Notes: generated by a model from the sequence alone, not told the origin. Counted from the stretch's first letter, positions 27,149-36,162 are shown. The stretch is DNA of 64,000 bases from Natrinema salinisoli (GCF_020405205.1 NZ_CP084469.1:744001-808000); one strand, 5' to 3'. Made by a program: numbers and translations.

Positions 27149-28759
27149 ATGAGTGATGATGAAATATTAGGCGATCACCGTTGGAAACGGACTACTCTGG
27201 TCCCACCATTCGTTGACTCGCTTGGTGATAACCTAGAGTATGTCCGTTGGAAAACGGAGATGGTCCCTGAAATATTGTGGATTGGAACGATTTTAGAACA
27301 ATATGGACCAGAGTTAACAGCAGATATTGTAATAGCCTGCGCCGATAAAGCTAAAAGTAAATTCTCAAATGGAACATACATTCTATCAAGTGATTATAGT
27401 GATCTCACCGAATCTGATTTTGAAGAGCTAAGAGCAGATCTCAAGAGTGACCATCTAGAAAAGATTGAATCGTCACTCCAACCTCTGGTAAAGCATTATC
27501 CAGATCATCCTCAGACAGGGCTAATAGGTGATCAACAGGAAGACGACCCACTACAGGATGAGGAAATAGATGATCAAGAACTATCGCAGATTGCAGAGTT
27601 AGTGACTGAGCTATCAGACAGGAGGTCCAAATTGTCTATGTATGCTCAAGGGATCTATGTTGGGACTATGTTAATGACTGGTGAATTAAAAATTTCAAAG
27701 GGTGTCGAATTTGTAGATATAAATGAAGTATTTGACTATCCAGATACACCAGAATCTCGGAAAGCAGGATCAGCAGTCCGGGCAGCAGTCTCCTCATTTC
27801 AGGGTATAAGATCCTCTGATGATGAACGGTCCGATTGGGCAACAAAATTTTGGGAGAGAGGTTTCGAATTAACAGAATGTATTTTCCCACATGAGTTAGA
27901 TGAAGAGAGTAATCGAGAAGAGGCCGATCAGGAAGCGAATATAAAACAGCCAGACGAAGAACTTTTTGAGAAGTTAGCATCATTTGGATTTGAATATGAG
28001 GAAAGTTTAAAACATACGATTATTGACTTGTGGTTTGAAGCGCCAAAAGATCCAGAATTCACAGGGAAAAACGAGGTTTTAGATGGACTTCTTATGAGAC
28101 AAGTTAGTCTGGTTTCAAATTTAGCTACTTCACCTTCTCTCTGGAATACAGACATAGCAGGCATTATTATAAGATGCATGGTAGAAAACCAAATAACGCT
28201 TGAATGGTTCAACCAGAACGGCGACAAAGAAGACTACAAGTCATTTATTGACTATGGATTGGGTCAAGAAAAGTTGATGCTGGAACATTACCAACGATTA
28301 CAGGATGAGATTGATGTTCCTAATGAGATAGGGGTAGGACTGGAAAGAATGGAAGACCGTTTGGAAGCGCAGCGGTACAAGCACTTGATACCTGTTGATG
28401 TTGGCCACTGGGCGGATAAAAATACAAGACAACTTGCTAAAGAAGCGGACTGTAAGGATCTCTACGACTTGAGATTCCAACAGCATAATCCCGCTGTTCA
28501 TGGCTCCTGGGATTTCATCCAACAGAACTACTTAGTTAAATGCCATAATCCGTTGCATCAGTTCCACCAGATTCCACAATTCCAACCACTACCAAAACTA
28601 CCATTTGCAATCGTTGAAGCGGGTAATATGATGAATCGAAGTTTAGACAGTTGGAGAGAAGCACGTGGAATTGACCAAGAATTTGAGGTCTTAGATCTTT
28701 CAGAGTCTGTTCGGGAAATCCTCAGCGAAAGTGAGTCCTTTGAGGATATGCCTCTGTAG
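27149..28759 (+). CDS. DUF5677-like protein, cargo
   Basis: 536 residues, AT-rich, with a good ribosome site (GGCGGAGG) just before ATG 27149. Residues ~330-400 (DIAGIIIRCMVENQITLEWFNQ) resemble the DUF5677 helical core, a family often near defence genes, and the end carries HNPAVHGSW. The middle has a long acidic linker. Soluble, mainly helical. The molecular role is not known; the link to immunity rests on location. Confidence 0.55.
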   Translation: MSDDEILGDHRWKRTTLVPPFVDSLGDNLEYVRWKTEMVPEILWIGTILEQYGPELTADIVIACADKAKSKFSNGTYILSSDYSDLTESDFEELRADLKSDHLEKIESSLQPLVKHYPDHPQTGLIGDQQEDDPLQDEEIDDQELSQIAELVTELSDRRSKLSMYAQGIYVGTMLMTGELKISKGVEFVDINEVFDYPDTPESRKAGSAVRAAVSSFQGIRSSDDERSDWATKFWERGFELTECIFPHELDEESNREEADQEANIKQPDEELFEKLASFGFEYEESLKHTIIDLWFEAPKDPEFTGKNEVLDGLLMRQVSLVSNLATSPSLWNTDIAGIIIRCMVENQITLEWFNQNGDKEDYKSFIDYGLGQEKLMLEHYQRLQDEIDVPNEIGVGLERMEDRLEAQRYKHLIPVDVGHWADKNTRQLAKEADCKDLYDLRFQQHNPAVHGSWDFIQQNYLVKCHNPLHQFHQIPQFQPLPKLPFAIVEAGNMMNRSLDSWREARGIDQEFEVLDLSESVREILSESESFEDMPL

Positions 28760-28869
28760 GTAGTAATTTTGATATCGGACTACTCCAGCTCTTCTGCTTC
28801 AAGTTCTTCTGGATCCTTAGGAGAATGTTGAAGTAAAAATATCCTCATTTATTGTGGGTGTGCGACCCA

Positions 28870-29142
28870 CTACTCACCGATAGTCCATGTTGACTGGTAC
28901 TCAAGCGGGAGTTCATCGGTGTCGAGGATTTTGACGATCTCTGCTGCAGTGAGCGACCCCTTCTGGTTGGCATGCTGAATCAGTTTGGGGACGCATCCGT
29001 TCGGCTGGGCGGTCGTGTCCCCACACATCTTGAGGTAGTAGTCCGCGGCTGCATCCAGTGCGCCCGAGACGGTACTCTCGCCGGTCGCTTCTTTTAGATA
29101 CTTCCACTTCCGCTCTCGAGTGTCGGTTTTCTGGATTCGCAT
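28870..29142 (-). CDS. Small haloarchaeal protein, DUF7692-like (copy 2)
   Basis: 90 residues from ATG 29142 (an in-frame GTG at 29154 adds MQIT). Related to the protein at 16673: MRI start, AADYY, VPKL, EIVKILD. GC-richer than its neighbours. A TATA-like tract (29201-29210) lies ~60 bases upstream on this strand. Confidence 0.6.
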   Translation of the reverse strand: MRIQKTDTRERKWKYLKEATGESTVSGALDAAADYYLKMCGDTTAQPNGCVPKLIQHANQKGSLTAAEIVKILDTDELPLEYQSTWTIGE

Positions 29143-29500
29143 CGTAATTTGCACAACCCCCTCAAAATCCTAGGAATTTTCGGTCACTCAAACCGCGAGC
29201 CTATATAAAGAGCGGCCGGTCGGGGAAGGTGGCCGGCGTGATCGGTACGACAACTGGCTCAACTCGAGGTCGATTTTACACACCCCGGCTCGAAACTGAT
29301 GTGCAAAATCGGAGATCGGATTTTGTCGACGTGCAAGCGCTTGGGGTGGGAGTTAGAATTATCTCTAAATCACTATGGCAGTGAAACGCTCATCACTGCT
29401 CTGTTCTCCAAATTCTAACTGATTTACCGGAAATACGAAATGGGCTGAGTGGATTGTTTCAGTAGTCCCGCGTTCCATTGGATGACTTCACGCAGAAAAC
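29143..29500. other. Cargo spacer with promoter and cassette repeat A
   Basis: No gene. Holds CTATATAAAG at 29201-29210 (TATA-like on both strands) and the repeat at 29293-29340. The last ~100 bases are AT-rich and must contain the promoter of the gene at 29501. Confidence 0.5.
29293..29340. repeat. Cassette-flanking repeat, copy A
   Basis: Core ATGTGCAAAATCGGAGAT followed by an inverted GATTTTG and GTCGACGT. Copies B (30911-30955) and C (32531-32575) share the core. Each holds the small inverted repeat CAAAATC...GATTTTG or a variant. A and B can be aligned further, over roughly 60 bases. Confidence 0.7.
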
Positions 29501-30805
29501 ATGACAAGTCAATCAAATCAAACAGAGGTCGAATTTGCAGCGATTATCTTCTGGGATTTCGTTGACGAAACGGACGATGAAGAGCTACTATCGTCACTCT
29601 CAGAGTTGTACGGGGATGACATCGATGAATACCAAGGCCCATATATGGGTGGCGGCGGCGGGTGGCATAATCGGGTTGCTGGAAACGACACTAATGAGAT
29701 TGAAACAACAGAGGAGTTCGCATCGGTACGTACCCTGGTAGAATCGAATACTCGAGGTATTTTAGATGTCACGACATTCGCTGTACTTTCCGAAGATCAA
29801 ATCGAGATGGTCCTCAACAGCGACAATCGAAACGACATTCAACAATTACAATCGACACTATCAGACTACGTCGGAACATTACCAACTCTGGTAGATCATG
29901 AAAAGCCGGGTCACAGTGGTGTATTCTATGCTGAGTGGAATGGGAAACAAGATCTACTCCCAGAAGCAGATGATTCTGGTGTAAACGAAATACTAGACAG
30001 ACTCACAGAAGTACACCCTCAACTCTATTCGTTCGGGTTTCAAACTGGAGGAAATTTATCGCTTATCCGTGGTAATATTTTTGTCAATCCAATGGCGACG
30101 ATGAACCCATATAACGGTCTTACAGCGGTTCGCAAGGATTCTCACCCCCAGGCAGAGCCCTTTGACGAGCTCATCACACCACCTCCCTGGTATGCAGAGG
30201 TGTCCGGATTAAAACGCTACTATCGGTTACATACGTGGGCGAACTCACGGTGGGGTAGACTGCAAGAATTTGATACAGAAACAAACGATGCCCGCGACGC
30301 CCTATCGTCTCTGTCATCTACCCAGACCGATATTGATGAGGTGCTACCGGTTTCGGAGCAGATTCAGGCTCTACAGGCAGACTACACTGAATTCCGAACT
30401 CGATACGATGCCGAATATCAATCACTACAAGACCAATTTAGTGAGCGAGCCGACGAGAAAGCTGATAGATTCGGCATGCCGTACGATATACCTCTGCCTA
30501 GCCCGAATGAACCAGAATTCGTTGACCGGCCAGACGACCAATCGAATTCGGTCGTTGAATATTTCGAGGAGAGTTCTGAGAAGACATTTGAACAGGTTGA
30601 CCAGCTCTATACGAGAATCACACAGAAAGTTGAGTCACTCGTCTCGTCGATCGAGAGCCGAACACGACTAGCGGAAACAGATGAAAACATAACCCTACAA
30701 AAACGAATAGCATGGCTCACTATCGTACTGACTGGGTTAACGATTGTTCTCGTGTTGATTGAGATTTTTCCGTGGGTGATTGACTTGTTAGCTGCTCTCT
30801 CTTGA
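29501..30805 (+). CDS. Unknown protein with coiled coil and C-terminal membrane anchor
   Basis: 434 residues. Residues ~1-250 form a globular domain with an unusual glycine run (MGGGGGWHN, residues ~50-58) and many acidic residues; residues ~260-400 are coiled coil; one or two membrane helices close the protein (WLTIVLTGLTIVLVLIEIF). Alone in its cassette, between repeats A and B. The layout, soluble sensor plus helical rod plus membrane anchor, suits a membrane-acting effector, but no family is recognised. Confidence 0.6.
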   Translation: MTSQSNQTEVEFAAIIFWDFVDETDDEELLSSLSELYGDDIDEYQGPYMGGGGGWHNRVAGNDTNEIETTEEFASVRTLVESNTRGILDVTTFAVLSEDQIEMVLNSDNRNDIQQLQSTLSDYVGTLPTLVDHEKPGHSGVFYAEWNGKQDLLPEADDSGVNEILDRLTEVHPQLYSFGFQTGGNLSLIRGNIFVNPMATMNPYNGLTAVRKDSHPQAEPFDELITPPPWYAEVSGLKRYYRLHTWANSRWGRLQEFDTETNDARDALSSLSSTQTDIDEVLPVSEQIQALQADYTEFRTRYDAEYQSLQDQFSERADEKADRFGMPYDIPLPSPNEPEFVDRPDDQSNSVVEYFEESSEKTFEQVDQLYTRITQKVESLVSSIESRTRLAETDENITLQKRIAWLTIVLTGLTIVLVLIEIFPWVIDLLAALS

Positions 30806-30818
30806 TTCACGTGAATCA
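30803..30818. terminator. Perfect 16-bp palindrome at the stop codon
   Basis: TGATTCACGTGAATCA begins at the TGA stop of the gene ending at 30805. With no loop it is more like a protein-binding site than a hairpin terminator; its role is uncertain. Confidence 0.4.
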
Positions 30819-30910
30819 TCTCGAAACAGCTTGAAAATTTCGCGTATAGTAAAAAGCGGCCAATTGGAGCTAAAAATCGGTATGACCAGCGCAACGAACG
30901 AGCTGGCTTG

Positions 30911-30955
30911 AGATCAATGTACAAAATCGGAGATTGGATTTCGTCAACATTCAGT
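30911..30955. repeat. Cassette-flanking repeat, copy B
   Basis: ATGTACAAAATCGGAGAT with GGATTTCGTCAACAT; differs from copy A at a few positions. Lies between the converging genes 29501-30805 and 31003-31365. Confidence 0.7.
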
Positions 30956-31002
30956 CTCTAAGGGTGTTGGGTTGACCACGTCTGGGATCTGGCCCATCTA
31001 AA

Positions 31003-31365
31003 CTACTCATTCCACTCTTGCAGATTCCGTCGGATCGCTTCTGATGTCTCCCGATTGAATCTATTCTCGTTTTCCGTTAACTTGTGTGCTACTGCTGTCT
31101 CGAGATCGATATCGAACTCGGCTGCCATGCTAAGACAATAAATCACGATATCGGCGAGTTCCTCTTCTACCGCATTTTCGATCTCGGCATCCTGTTCGTA
31201 TTCCTCAGCAGGTAGATTGTCGTGCCATTGGAATACTTCTACGAGTTCACTCGCTTCAACTGAAATAGCCATTGCGAGGCTCTTTGGGGTATGAAACTTC
31301 TCCCAATCACGTTCGTCGATAAACTGCTGCTGTCTGTCTTGGAGCTCAGTGAGATCTTCGTTCAT
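31003..31365 (-). CDS. MazG-like nucleotide pyrophosphohydrolase
   Basis: 120 residues from ATG 31365. The helices with EASELVEVFQW and EEELADIVIYCL give the acidic Mg-binding E..E...E..D set of the all-alpha NTP pyrophosphohydrolases, closest in layout to the short RS21-C6/dCTPase group. They hydrolyse (d)NTPs to monophosphates, cleansing modified or excess nucleotides. Downstream of the EVE-HNH gene on the same strand (55-base gap), so probably co-transcribed. Confidence 0.8.
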   Translation of the reverse strand: MNEDLTELQDRQQQFIDERDWEKFHTPKSLAMAISVEASELVEVFQWHDNLPAEEYEQDAEIENAVEEELADIVIYCLSMAAEFDIDLETAVAHKLTENENRFNRETSEAIRRNLQEWNE

Positions 31366-31420
31366 CGCTTCCAATACTTTTCTCCAATCAAATGAAAGTT
31401 TACGGAGTAGAGAACCGGAT

Positions 31421-32449
31421 TCAGTACTCCTCAAACCCGTGGCGTTTCCGATGCTCTTCTAGAAAAATTGGATGGGGATGGTTCTCCTCTTGGTCAGGCA
31501 GATAGAGGTACTCGCTGTCGAATTCGATTAGATCACCATGGCATTCAGATCCGGGTTTGTCGCGCACTATGATCTGGTGATCGTCAGTCACTGAAACCCA
31601 CCCGGTGTCGAATGCCCAGTGATGCAACTTACAGAGTGCAAGTCCATTTCGAACGTCGTCACTCCCCCCTTCACTTTTCGGATAGATGTGGGCAGCTTCC
31701 ACCTCTGGGTTACCTGCTGGAGATCGCCGCTGTGAGCCACAAATAGCACAAGTCTCGTTGTACGCCTCACGGACTGCTTGTCGGAAAGCAGATGATCGTA
31801 CACGCCGCTCCGCCTCAGTGAATTCTACCTCTGACTCCGTCAATTCCGGCGGTTCAATTGAGGATTCCTCGAGAATAGTTTCCGTTTCCTCTTCGATGGC
31901 TTCGGGTGCCGTACCGAGCTCTTGCTTTCGGTGCTGGCGAAGTGCTTCGGTGAGGCTTCCGTACTTGTCTAGCAATAGCTTTCGGCGCTTGTCGATCACG
32001 CGAGTGAAACTCTGTGGATAGAAAGTTGACCATCCGATATCTGCGTGGAAGGCTTCCGAGGAGATGTCGACACGCTCCACATCGGTCAAGTAGAAGACGT
32101 ACGGCCATCCCTCGGACACATCAGCAACGCGCCGCCCTTCATCATAAGGCGTCCAGAGCTTCTCAGCGAGCGTGTCGCTCTGTTGCTTCTCAACGACAGT
32201 CGCTGCGTGCGTGTAGACCTTCCTCTTCGTGTAGAAGAGCACTCTATCTCCGGGTTCCATCACATCCCATGCTGATTTATTTCCGCTTACGACACCCCAT
32301 ACTGCTATAGACTTGAGATTAGAATCTGGGATCTCAGCGTACTTACTCGGGTCAACACCGTCCAATACGGTATTCTGAAAGTGTCTGTACGTCCCCTGTT
32401 TCTGTTCTCGACTACAAGGTGCAAGGAAAATATTGGTCGGCTCAGTCAT
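31421..32449 (-). CDS. EVE-HNH nuclease, probable modification-dependent restriction enzyme
   Basis: 342 residues. Residues ~1-165 resemble an EVE/PUA-like domain (AVWGVVSGNKSAWDVMEPGDRVLFYTKRKVY), which binds modified bases. Residues ~230-310 are an HNH nuclease: CAICG, EAAHIYPKSEGG, NGLALCKLHH. EVE-HNH proteins are known restriction enzymes that cut DNA with modified cytosine. The fusion order is as in known examples. A defence role against phages with altered DNA is inferred. Confidence 0.75.
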   Translation of the reverse strand: MTEPTNIFLAPCSREQKQGTYRHFQNTVLDGVDPSKYAEIPDSNLKSIAVWGVVSGNKSAWDVMEPGDRVLFYTKRKVYTHAATVVEKQQSDTLAEKLWTPYDEGRRVADVSEGWPYVFYLTDVERVDISSEAFHADIGWSTFYPQSFTRVIDKRRKLLLDKYGSLTEALRQHRKQELGTAPEAIEEETETILEESSIEPPELTESEVEFTEAERRVRSSAFRQAVREAYNETCAICGSQRRSPAGNPEVEAAHIYPKSEGGSDDVRNGLALCKLHHWAFDTGWVSVTDDHQIIVRDKPGSECHGDLIEFDSEYLYLPDQEENHPHPIFLEEHRKRHGFEEY

Positions 32450-32530
32450 ATCTCAGACATAATATCCTCATGCAATAGAAGTAACTGAATTCCTATCTCT
32501 ACAGGTATTCAGTTCCAATGATGTCTATAG

Positions 32531-32575
32531 AGAAAGATGTGCAAAATCGGGAATCAAATTTTGGCGACGTATGAT
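32531..32575. repeat. Cassette-flanking repeat, copy C
   Basis: ATGTGCAAAATCGGGAATC then AAATTTTGGCGACGT. More diverged than A and B. Lies upstream of the EVE-HNH gene and ahead of the wHTH-TFB gene. Confidence 0.65.
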
Positions 32576-32749
32576 CCCTGGTGGTTTGGTTATATGAGTT
32601 GAACGAGTATATTAGTTCTGTCTCTCTAGGTTAGATGTTTGTCTCGACTGACTCATAGTAGGTTTGACTCGACAGAGATATTATGACTGTTAAGCCAATA
32701 TTTGGAGTCCTACATAGGGACTGGAATAATAGATCGGTGAGCGGACAGC

Positions 32750-34009
32750 CTAACCGTGGATCCCCATCGCTTCGATCTGCTCCTGGTATCGGTTCCGGAG
32801 CGTTACCTCGGTCACCTGTGCAACATCGGCGACTTCTCGCTGGGTCTTCTTCTCGTTGCAGAGCAGGGACGCAGCGTAGATCGCGGCCGCGGCGTACCCG
32901 GTCGGTGACTTCCCGGAGAGCAGCCCTTCCTCGGCCGTCTTCTCGATGATCTCGTTGGCCTTGGTCTGGACCTCTTCGGACAGTTCGAGTTCGGAACAGA
33001 ATCGGGGGACGTACTTTTTCGGGTCGATGGGACGCATCTCGAGGCCGAGTTCCTGTGAGATGTATCGATACGTACGACCGATCTCTTCGCGTTCAACACG
33101 GGAGACTTCCGAGATTTCCTCAAGGCTTCGCGGGATTCCCTCCTTTCGACAGGCGGCGTACAGCGCCGATGTTGCGACGCCTTCGATCGAATGGCCGCGG
33201 ATGAGATCTTCCTTGAGCGCGCGGCGGTAGATCACCGACGCGACCTCGCGGACCGGCCGCGGCATACCGAGCGCGGAAGCCATCCGATCGATCTCGCTGA
33301 GCGCGAACTGTAGATTCCGTTCGCCGGCGTCTTTGGTCCGGATGCGTTCCTGCCACTTACGCAGCCGATGCATCTGGCTGCGCTTTTTCGAAGAAATCGA
33401 GCGTCCGTAGGCGTCTTTGTCCTTCCAGTCGATCGTCGTCGTCAGTCCCTTGTCGTGCATCGTCTGCGTCGTCGGCGCGCCGACGCGGGACTTCTCCTGT
33501 CGTTCCTGGTGATTGAACGCCCGCCACTCCGGGCCAGGATCGATCTGTTCTTCCTCCACGACGAGCCCACAGTCTTCACAGATGAGCTCACCCCGGTCGG
33601 AGTCCTTAACGAGATTATCCGATTCACACTCGGGGCAGTCTTGAATATTGTCTGGTGTCTTCTGGGATTCATCGAGAGTTTCGACATGTGACATCACTTC
33701 ATGCTGGAGTTGGCCGAGAGCCTTGGAGATTGGATGCTTTGTGTTCAGTATATAGAGTTGGGAGGTGCCGACCTTTTGTGTTTCTTCAATGATGCCCATC
33801 GATACTAGCTCGTCAATATTTCTGGTGACGGTACTTGGACTAATATCGGCGAGTCTAGCTATTTCACTAGCTGTTAGCTCTATATTTGGCTTTCCAAGAA
33901 AAACATCAAGCATTTTCACCCGTCCAGGTCGGCTGAGAAGTTTGATGAAGGCACTATTGCTGGTATATGATCCATCGTTGCTCTCTTCCTCCTGATATTG
34001 GCCAGCCAT
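32750..34009 (-). CDS. Winged-helix fused to transcription factor B (TFB)
   Basis: 419 residues from ATG 34009. Residues ~19-110 form a winged helix ([19 protein letters not shown] is the recognition region). Residues 125-147 are the TFB zinc ribbon (C125, C128, C144, C147), followed by the B-finger (EWRAF...[10 protein letters not shown]) and two cyclin repeats. The TFB part reads like the housekeeping haloarchaeal TFB and is GC-rich; the wHTH part is AT-rich, with the change near 33640. TFB recruits RNA polymerase to TBP-bound promoters; the added domain should give DNA sequence preference. Ordinary TFBs are ~320 residues and lack it. Confidence 0.9.
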   Translation of the reverse strand: MAGQYQEEESNDGSYTSNSAFIKLLSRPGRVKMLDVFLGKPNIELTASEIARLADISPSTVTRNIDELVSMGIIEETQKVGTSQLYILNTKHPISKALGQLQHEVMSHVETLDESQKTPDNIQDCPECESDNLVKDSDRGELICEDCGLVVEEEQIDPGPEWRAFNHQERQEKSRVGAPTTQTMHDKGLTTTIDWKDKDAYGRSISSKKRSQMHRLRKWQERIRTKDAGERNLQFALSEIDRMASALGMPRPVREVASVIYRRALKEDLIRGHSIEGVATSALYAACRKEGIPRSLEEISEVSRVEREEIGRTYRYISQELGLEMRPIDPKKYVPRFCSELELSEEVQTKANEIIEKTAEEGLLSGKSPTGYAAAAIYAASLLCNEKKTQREVADVAQVTEVTLRNRYQEQIEAMGIHG

Positions 34010-34050
34010 CACCCTCACTTAGTGGTAAATAGCTCTGAAGTGCAATAAGC

Positions 34051-34081
34051 TTTTCACCAATCGAAATTGATTTTCATCAAT
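34051..34081. promoter_or_regulatory. Direct and inverted repeats in wHTH-TFB promoter
   Basis: TTTTCACCAAT (34051-34061) and TTTTCATCAAT (34071-34081) are 20 bp apart, two helical turns. The second also ends a perfect inverted repeat ATTGAT-TTTC-ATCAAT (34066-34081). They lie 42-72 bases upstream of the TFB start, next to a TATA-like tract (34045-34050), in the gap shared with the divergent gene at 34166. A likely operator. Confidence 0.55.
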
Positions 34082-34165
34082 GCAAATAGTAGAATTTAAT
34101 ACCATAATATAGCAAGGTGTACCACCTAACAGTAATGAACCTCGTCATGGAAGTCGACTGTTGTA

Positions 34166-34462
34166 ATGGCGCGGCGGGATGCTCGAAGCCGCTGGCGGGT
34201 TGAAGCCGATCTTCTACAGCGACTTATTATTAAAGAGTGCATCTCTCCGTCTCAGTCGGTTAAAATTGAAAGAATTGAACAGTGGTTCCTTGGACTGGAG
34301 CATGACCTTGTCAAGATAGCTATTAGAGATTTATGTAACGATGATGAATCGCCAGTAAAAAAGCAAGAAGATACTGGAACAAAAATTTGGATAACCGATC
34401 TTGATGCTGCCCGACAATATCGAGAATCCATCTTACAAGAAGAAGAGTGGTTTAAGAAATGA
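34166..34462 (+). CDS. Small protein divergent from wHTH-TFB
   Basis: 98 residues from ATG 34166, AT-rich, basic N-terminus, helical with a possible winged-helix shape (SVKIERIEQWFLGLEHDLVKIAIRDL). It shares the control region with wHTH-TFB. No ribosome site is visible. A possible partner or antagonist, but this is only from location. Confidence 0.45.
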   Translation: MARRDARSRWRVEADLLQRLIIKECISPSQSVKIERIEQWFLGLEHDLVKIAIRDLCNDDESPVKKQEDTGTKIWITDLDAARQYRESILQEEEWFKK

Positions 34463-34478
34463 TTAGGCCAGATCTGTG

Positions 34479-35453
34479 TTATTTGAGATAATATTCAGGA
34501 TTTATTCCCTCATCTTTCAAATTATTGGTATCTATGGCCGATTGATCGATAATATCCTCATCAATCAAAATGTCAGAATACGGCACCTCAGCTCCAGTTT
34601 TAGTAAATACTTCTTCTGCTGTAGTTACCGAATCAAGTTCGAATATCGCTGTAGTAAGAGATTCACTCTTCGTTTCATCTATTCCGTTTTCATATCGGAG
34701 AACAAGTTGACAGAGAGCGTAGTGGTAACCATCTTCTTGGAGCTCAGATAACAGCCCTGAGAAGCTTCGAGTATTGGCTTGAGAAAGACCGATTATTACC
34801 TCTAAAATTGGGCTGAAAGTAGTTGGCTCAAAGGGTTCTCCAACTTCGTTGGCCCGCAGTATTCCCCCTTCCAAACGTCGGAAGGATTGTTCTTTAACCA
34901 TCTCGCCTGCGTAGTTGTGGACTCTGTGAAGAGAACGAGGCATAAATAAAGCATAGACATCAGAGAGATTTTGGTTTGTATCTAGAGGGACCAATATAGG
35001 TCTAATTCTAAGATTCTTTGCGACGCCGTTACCGACGTTGCTTAGTGTTACTGTTAGATCTCCTTCGTCAAGCGTCCACCCCTCATCAAGAACAAGCGGA
35101 TCATAGGCGAGTTTCATGATCGAACTTTGTTCAGATTGAATGTCTGTTTGTTGCGCATTGATGTTTGCTTGGCGCGCAAGCAAATTTCGTTCCTCTTCCT
35201 GCGTTCGAGCCATCTGGCCATATATATAAATTAGACTACCTGAAAGAATTATATTGATAGCTATACCAAGAGCTTCTAAGTTTAATCTTGGTTGGGATGG
35301 ATTACCTCCTCTCCACGACGAGTACCATATCCCAGCAACCAGAAGAAGAAATAGTAATACGATGCCACCGATGAGGGCTAAAAATCTGTTAGATATATCT
35401 GAACCTGGCGACTGATCTCCGTGATCAAAGGGGGCATTTTCTGTCGAACGCAT
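34479..35453 (-). CDS. Two-helix membrane protein with soluble domain, cargo
   Basis: 324 residues. Membrane helices at residues ~25-47 and ~60-82 are followed by a Gln-rich coiled linker and a ~200-residue beta-rich domain (LTVTLSNVGNGVAKNLRI resembles a CARDB/immunoglobulin-like fold). It ends 17 bases after the converging small gene. Unknown function. Confidence 0.55.
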   Translation of the reverse strand: MRSTENAPFDHGDQSPGSDISNRFLALIGGIVLLFLLLVAGIWYSSWRGGNPSQPRLNLEALGIAINIILSGSLIYIYGQMARTQEEERNLLARQANINAQQTDIQSEQSSIMKLAYDPLVLDEGWTLDEGDLTVTLSNVGNGVAKNLRIRPILVPLDTNQNLSDVYALFMPRSLHRVHNYAGEMVKEQSFRRLEGGILRANEVGEPFEPTTFSPILEVIIGLSQANTRSFSGLLSELQEDGYHYALCQLVLRYENGIDETKSESLTTAIFELDSVTTAEEVFTKTGAEVPYSDILIDEDIIDQSAIDTNNLKDEGINPEYYLK

Positions 35454-35779
35454 GTCTACAACTACCGAATTGACATTAAAATAGCAAAGGGAGAATCCGG
35501 AGAAGGCATGCCGCGATTCTAGTGGTGATTATTCCAGAAGCTATAATGGACTGGATTATGTGTTCTCAGGGTTGCATCTCAATATAGGTGGAGGCCTTGT
35601 GTTTGTACCAGTTAGTCGTTTATTCTGGGGTGACGCGAAGCAGCTTCCTGTACATATGCTCGATAAAACAATGACCAAGCAAACCAGTCTGAAGCTCATT
35701 GACGAACAACAATCGTCTGTAGCTATCTCGAGAACCGAGACTGAAGGCAGTGCGTGAATAGCTGTGGCAATTTTTGACG
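35454..35779. other. Cargo-end spacer
   Basis: 326 bases. One 65-codon frame from a GTG at 35560 has no recognisable features and I do not call it. Composition changes from AT-rich to backbone here, marking the end of the second island. Confidence 0.4.
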
Positions 35780-36037
35780 TTATTCTTCTAAATCCTCCGC
35801 AGAAAGTTCTCCCTCGAGATACGCACGCCCTCGATCGGTGATTCGATAATATCCTTCGTCTGGACGATCAACTAAACTAGATTCCCTGAGCTTTCGGATA
35901 CGTTTGTTAACGTAGTTCCGTGAATAATCCGTGTTATAGGCGATAACTGACGGAGAAAGCGCAAGACCGCTATACTCGAGGGTTTCGAGAATTCGATCAT
36001 CCCCCTGTGTCATCCACGAAACCCTCGGTCTTCGCAT
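35780..36037 (-). CDS. Small winged-helix regulator, probable element repressor
   Basis: 85 residues. MRRPRVSWMTQGDDRILE is the usual opening of haloarchaeal single-domain winged-helix regulators; SPSVIAYNTDYSRNYVNKRIRKL is the recognition helix and YRITDRGRAYLEGEL the wing. Such genes often stand near the integrase of haloarchaeal proviruses. Likely controls the divergent integrase operon. Confidence 0.75.
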   Translation of the reverse strand: MRRPRVSWMTQGDDRILETLEYSGLALSPSVIAYNTDYSRNYVNKRIRKLRESSLVDRPDEGYYRITDRGRAYLEGELSAEDLEE

Positions 36038-36130
36038 TTGCCTGACCTAACCGATACGAGAATCATAGTCATGCCGATAACGTTCTCTTGAGAATACAAA
36101 TACATGACCATAGGGATACAAACGATGGAT

Positions 36131-36140
36131 TAAATATAAG
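36131..36140 (+). promoter_or_regulatory. TATA-like promoter for structured leader/integrase operon
   Basis: TAAATATAAG with expected start near 36163. It points toward the hairpin-rich stretch and the integrase operon, divergent from the winged-helix regulator. Confidence 0.55.
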
Positions 36141-36162
36141 TATTCTACGTGTTTTGGTGAGA

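Noticed and set aside
29301..32539. Nearly equal spacing (1618 and 1620 bases) of the three cassette repeats, suggesting tandem duplication
   Set aside because: The intervals encode unrelated proteins on different strands, so the equal spacing is probably chance.
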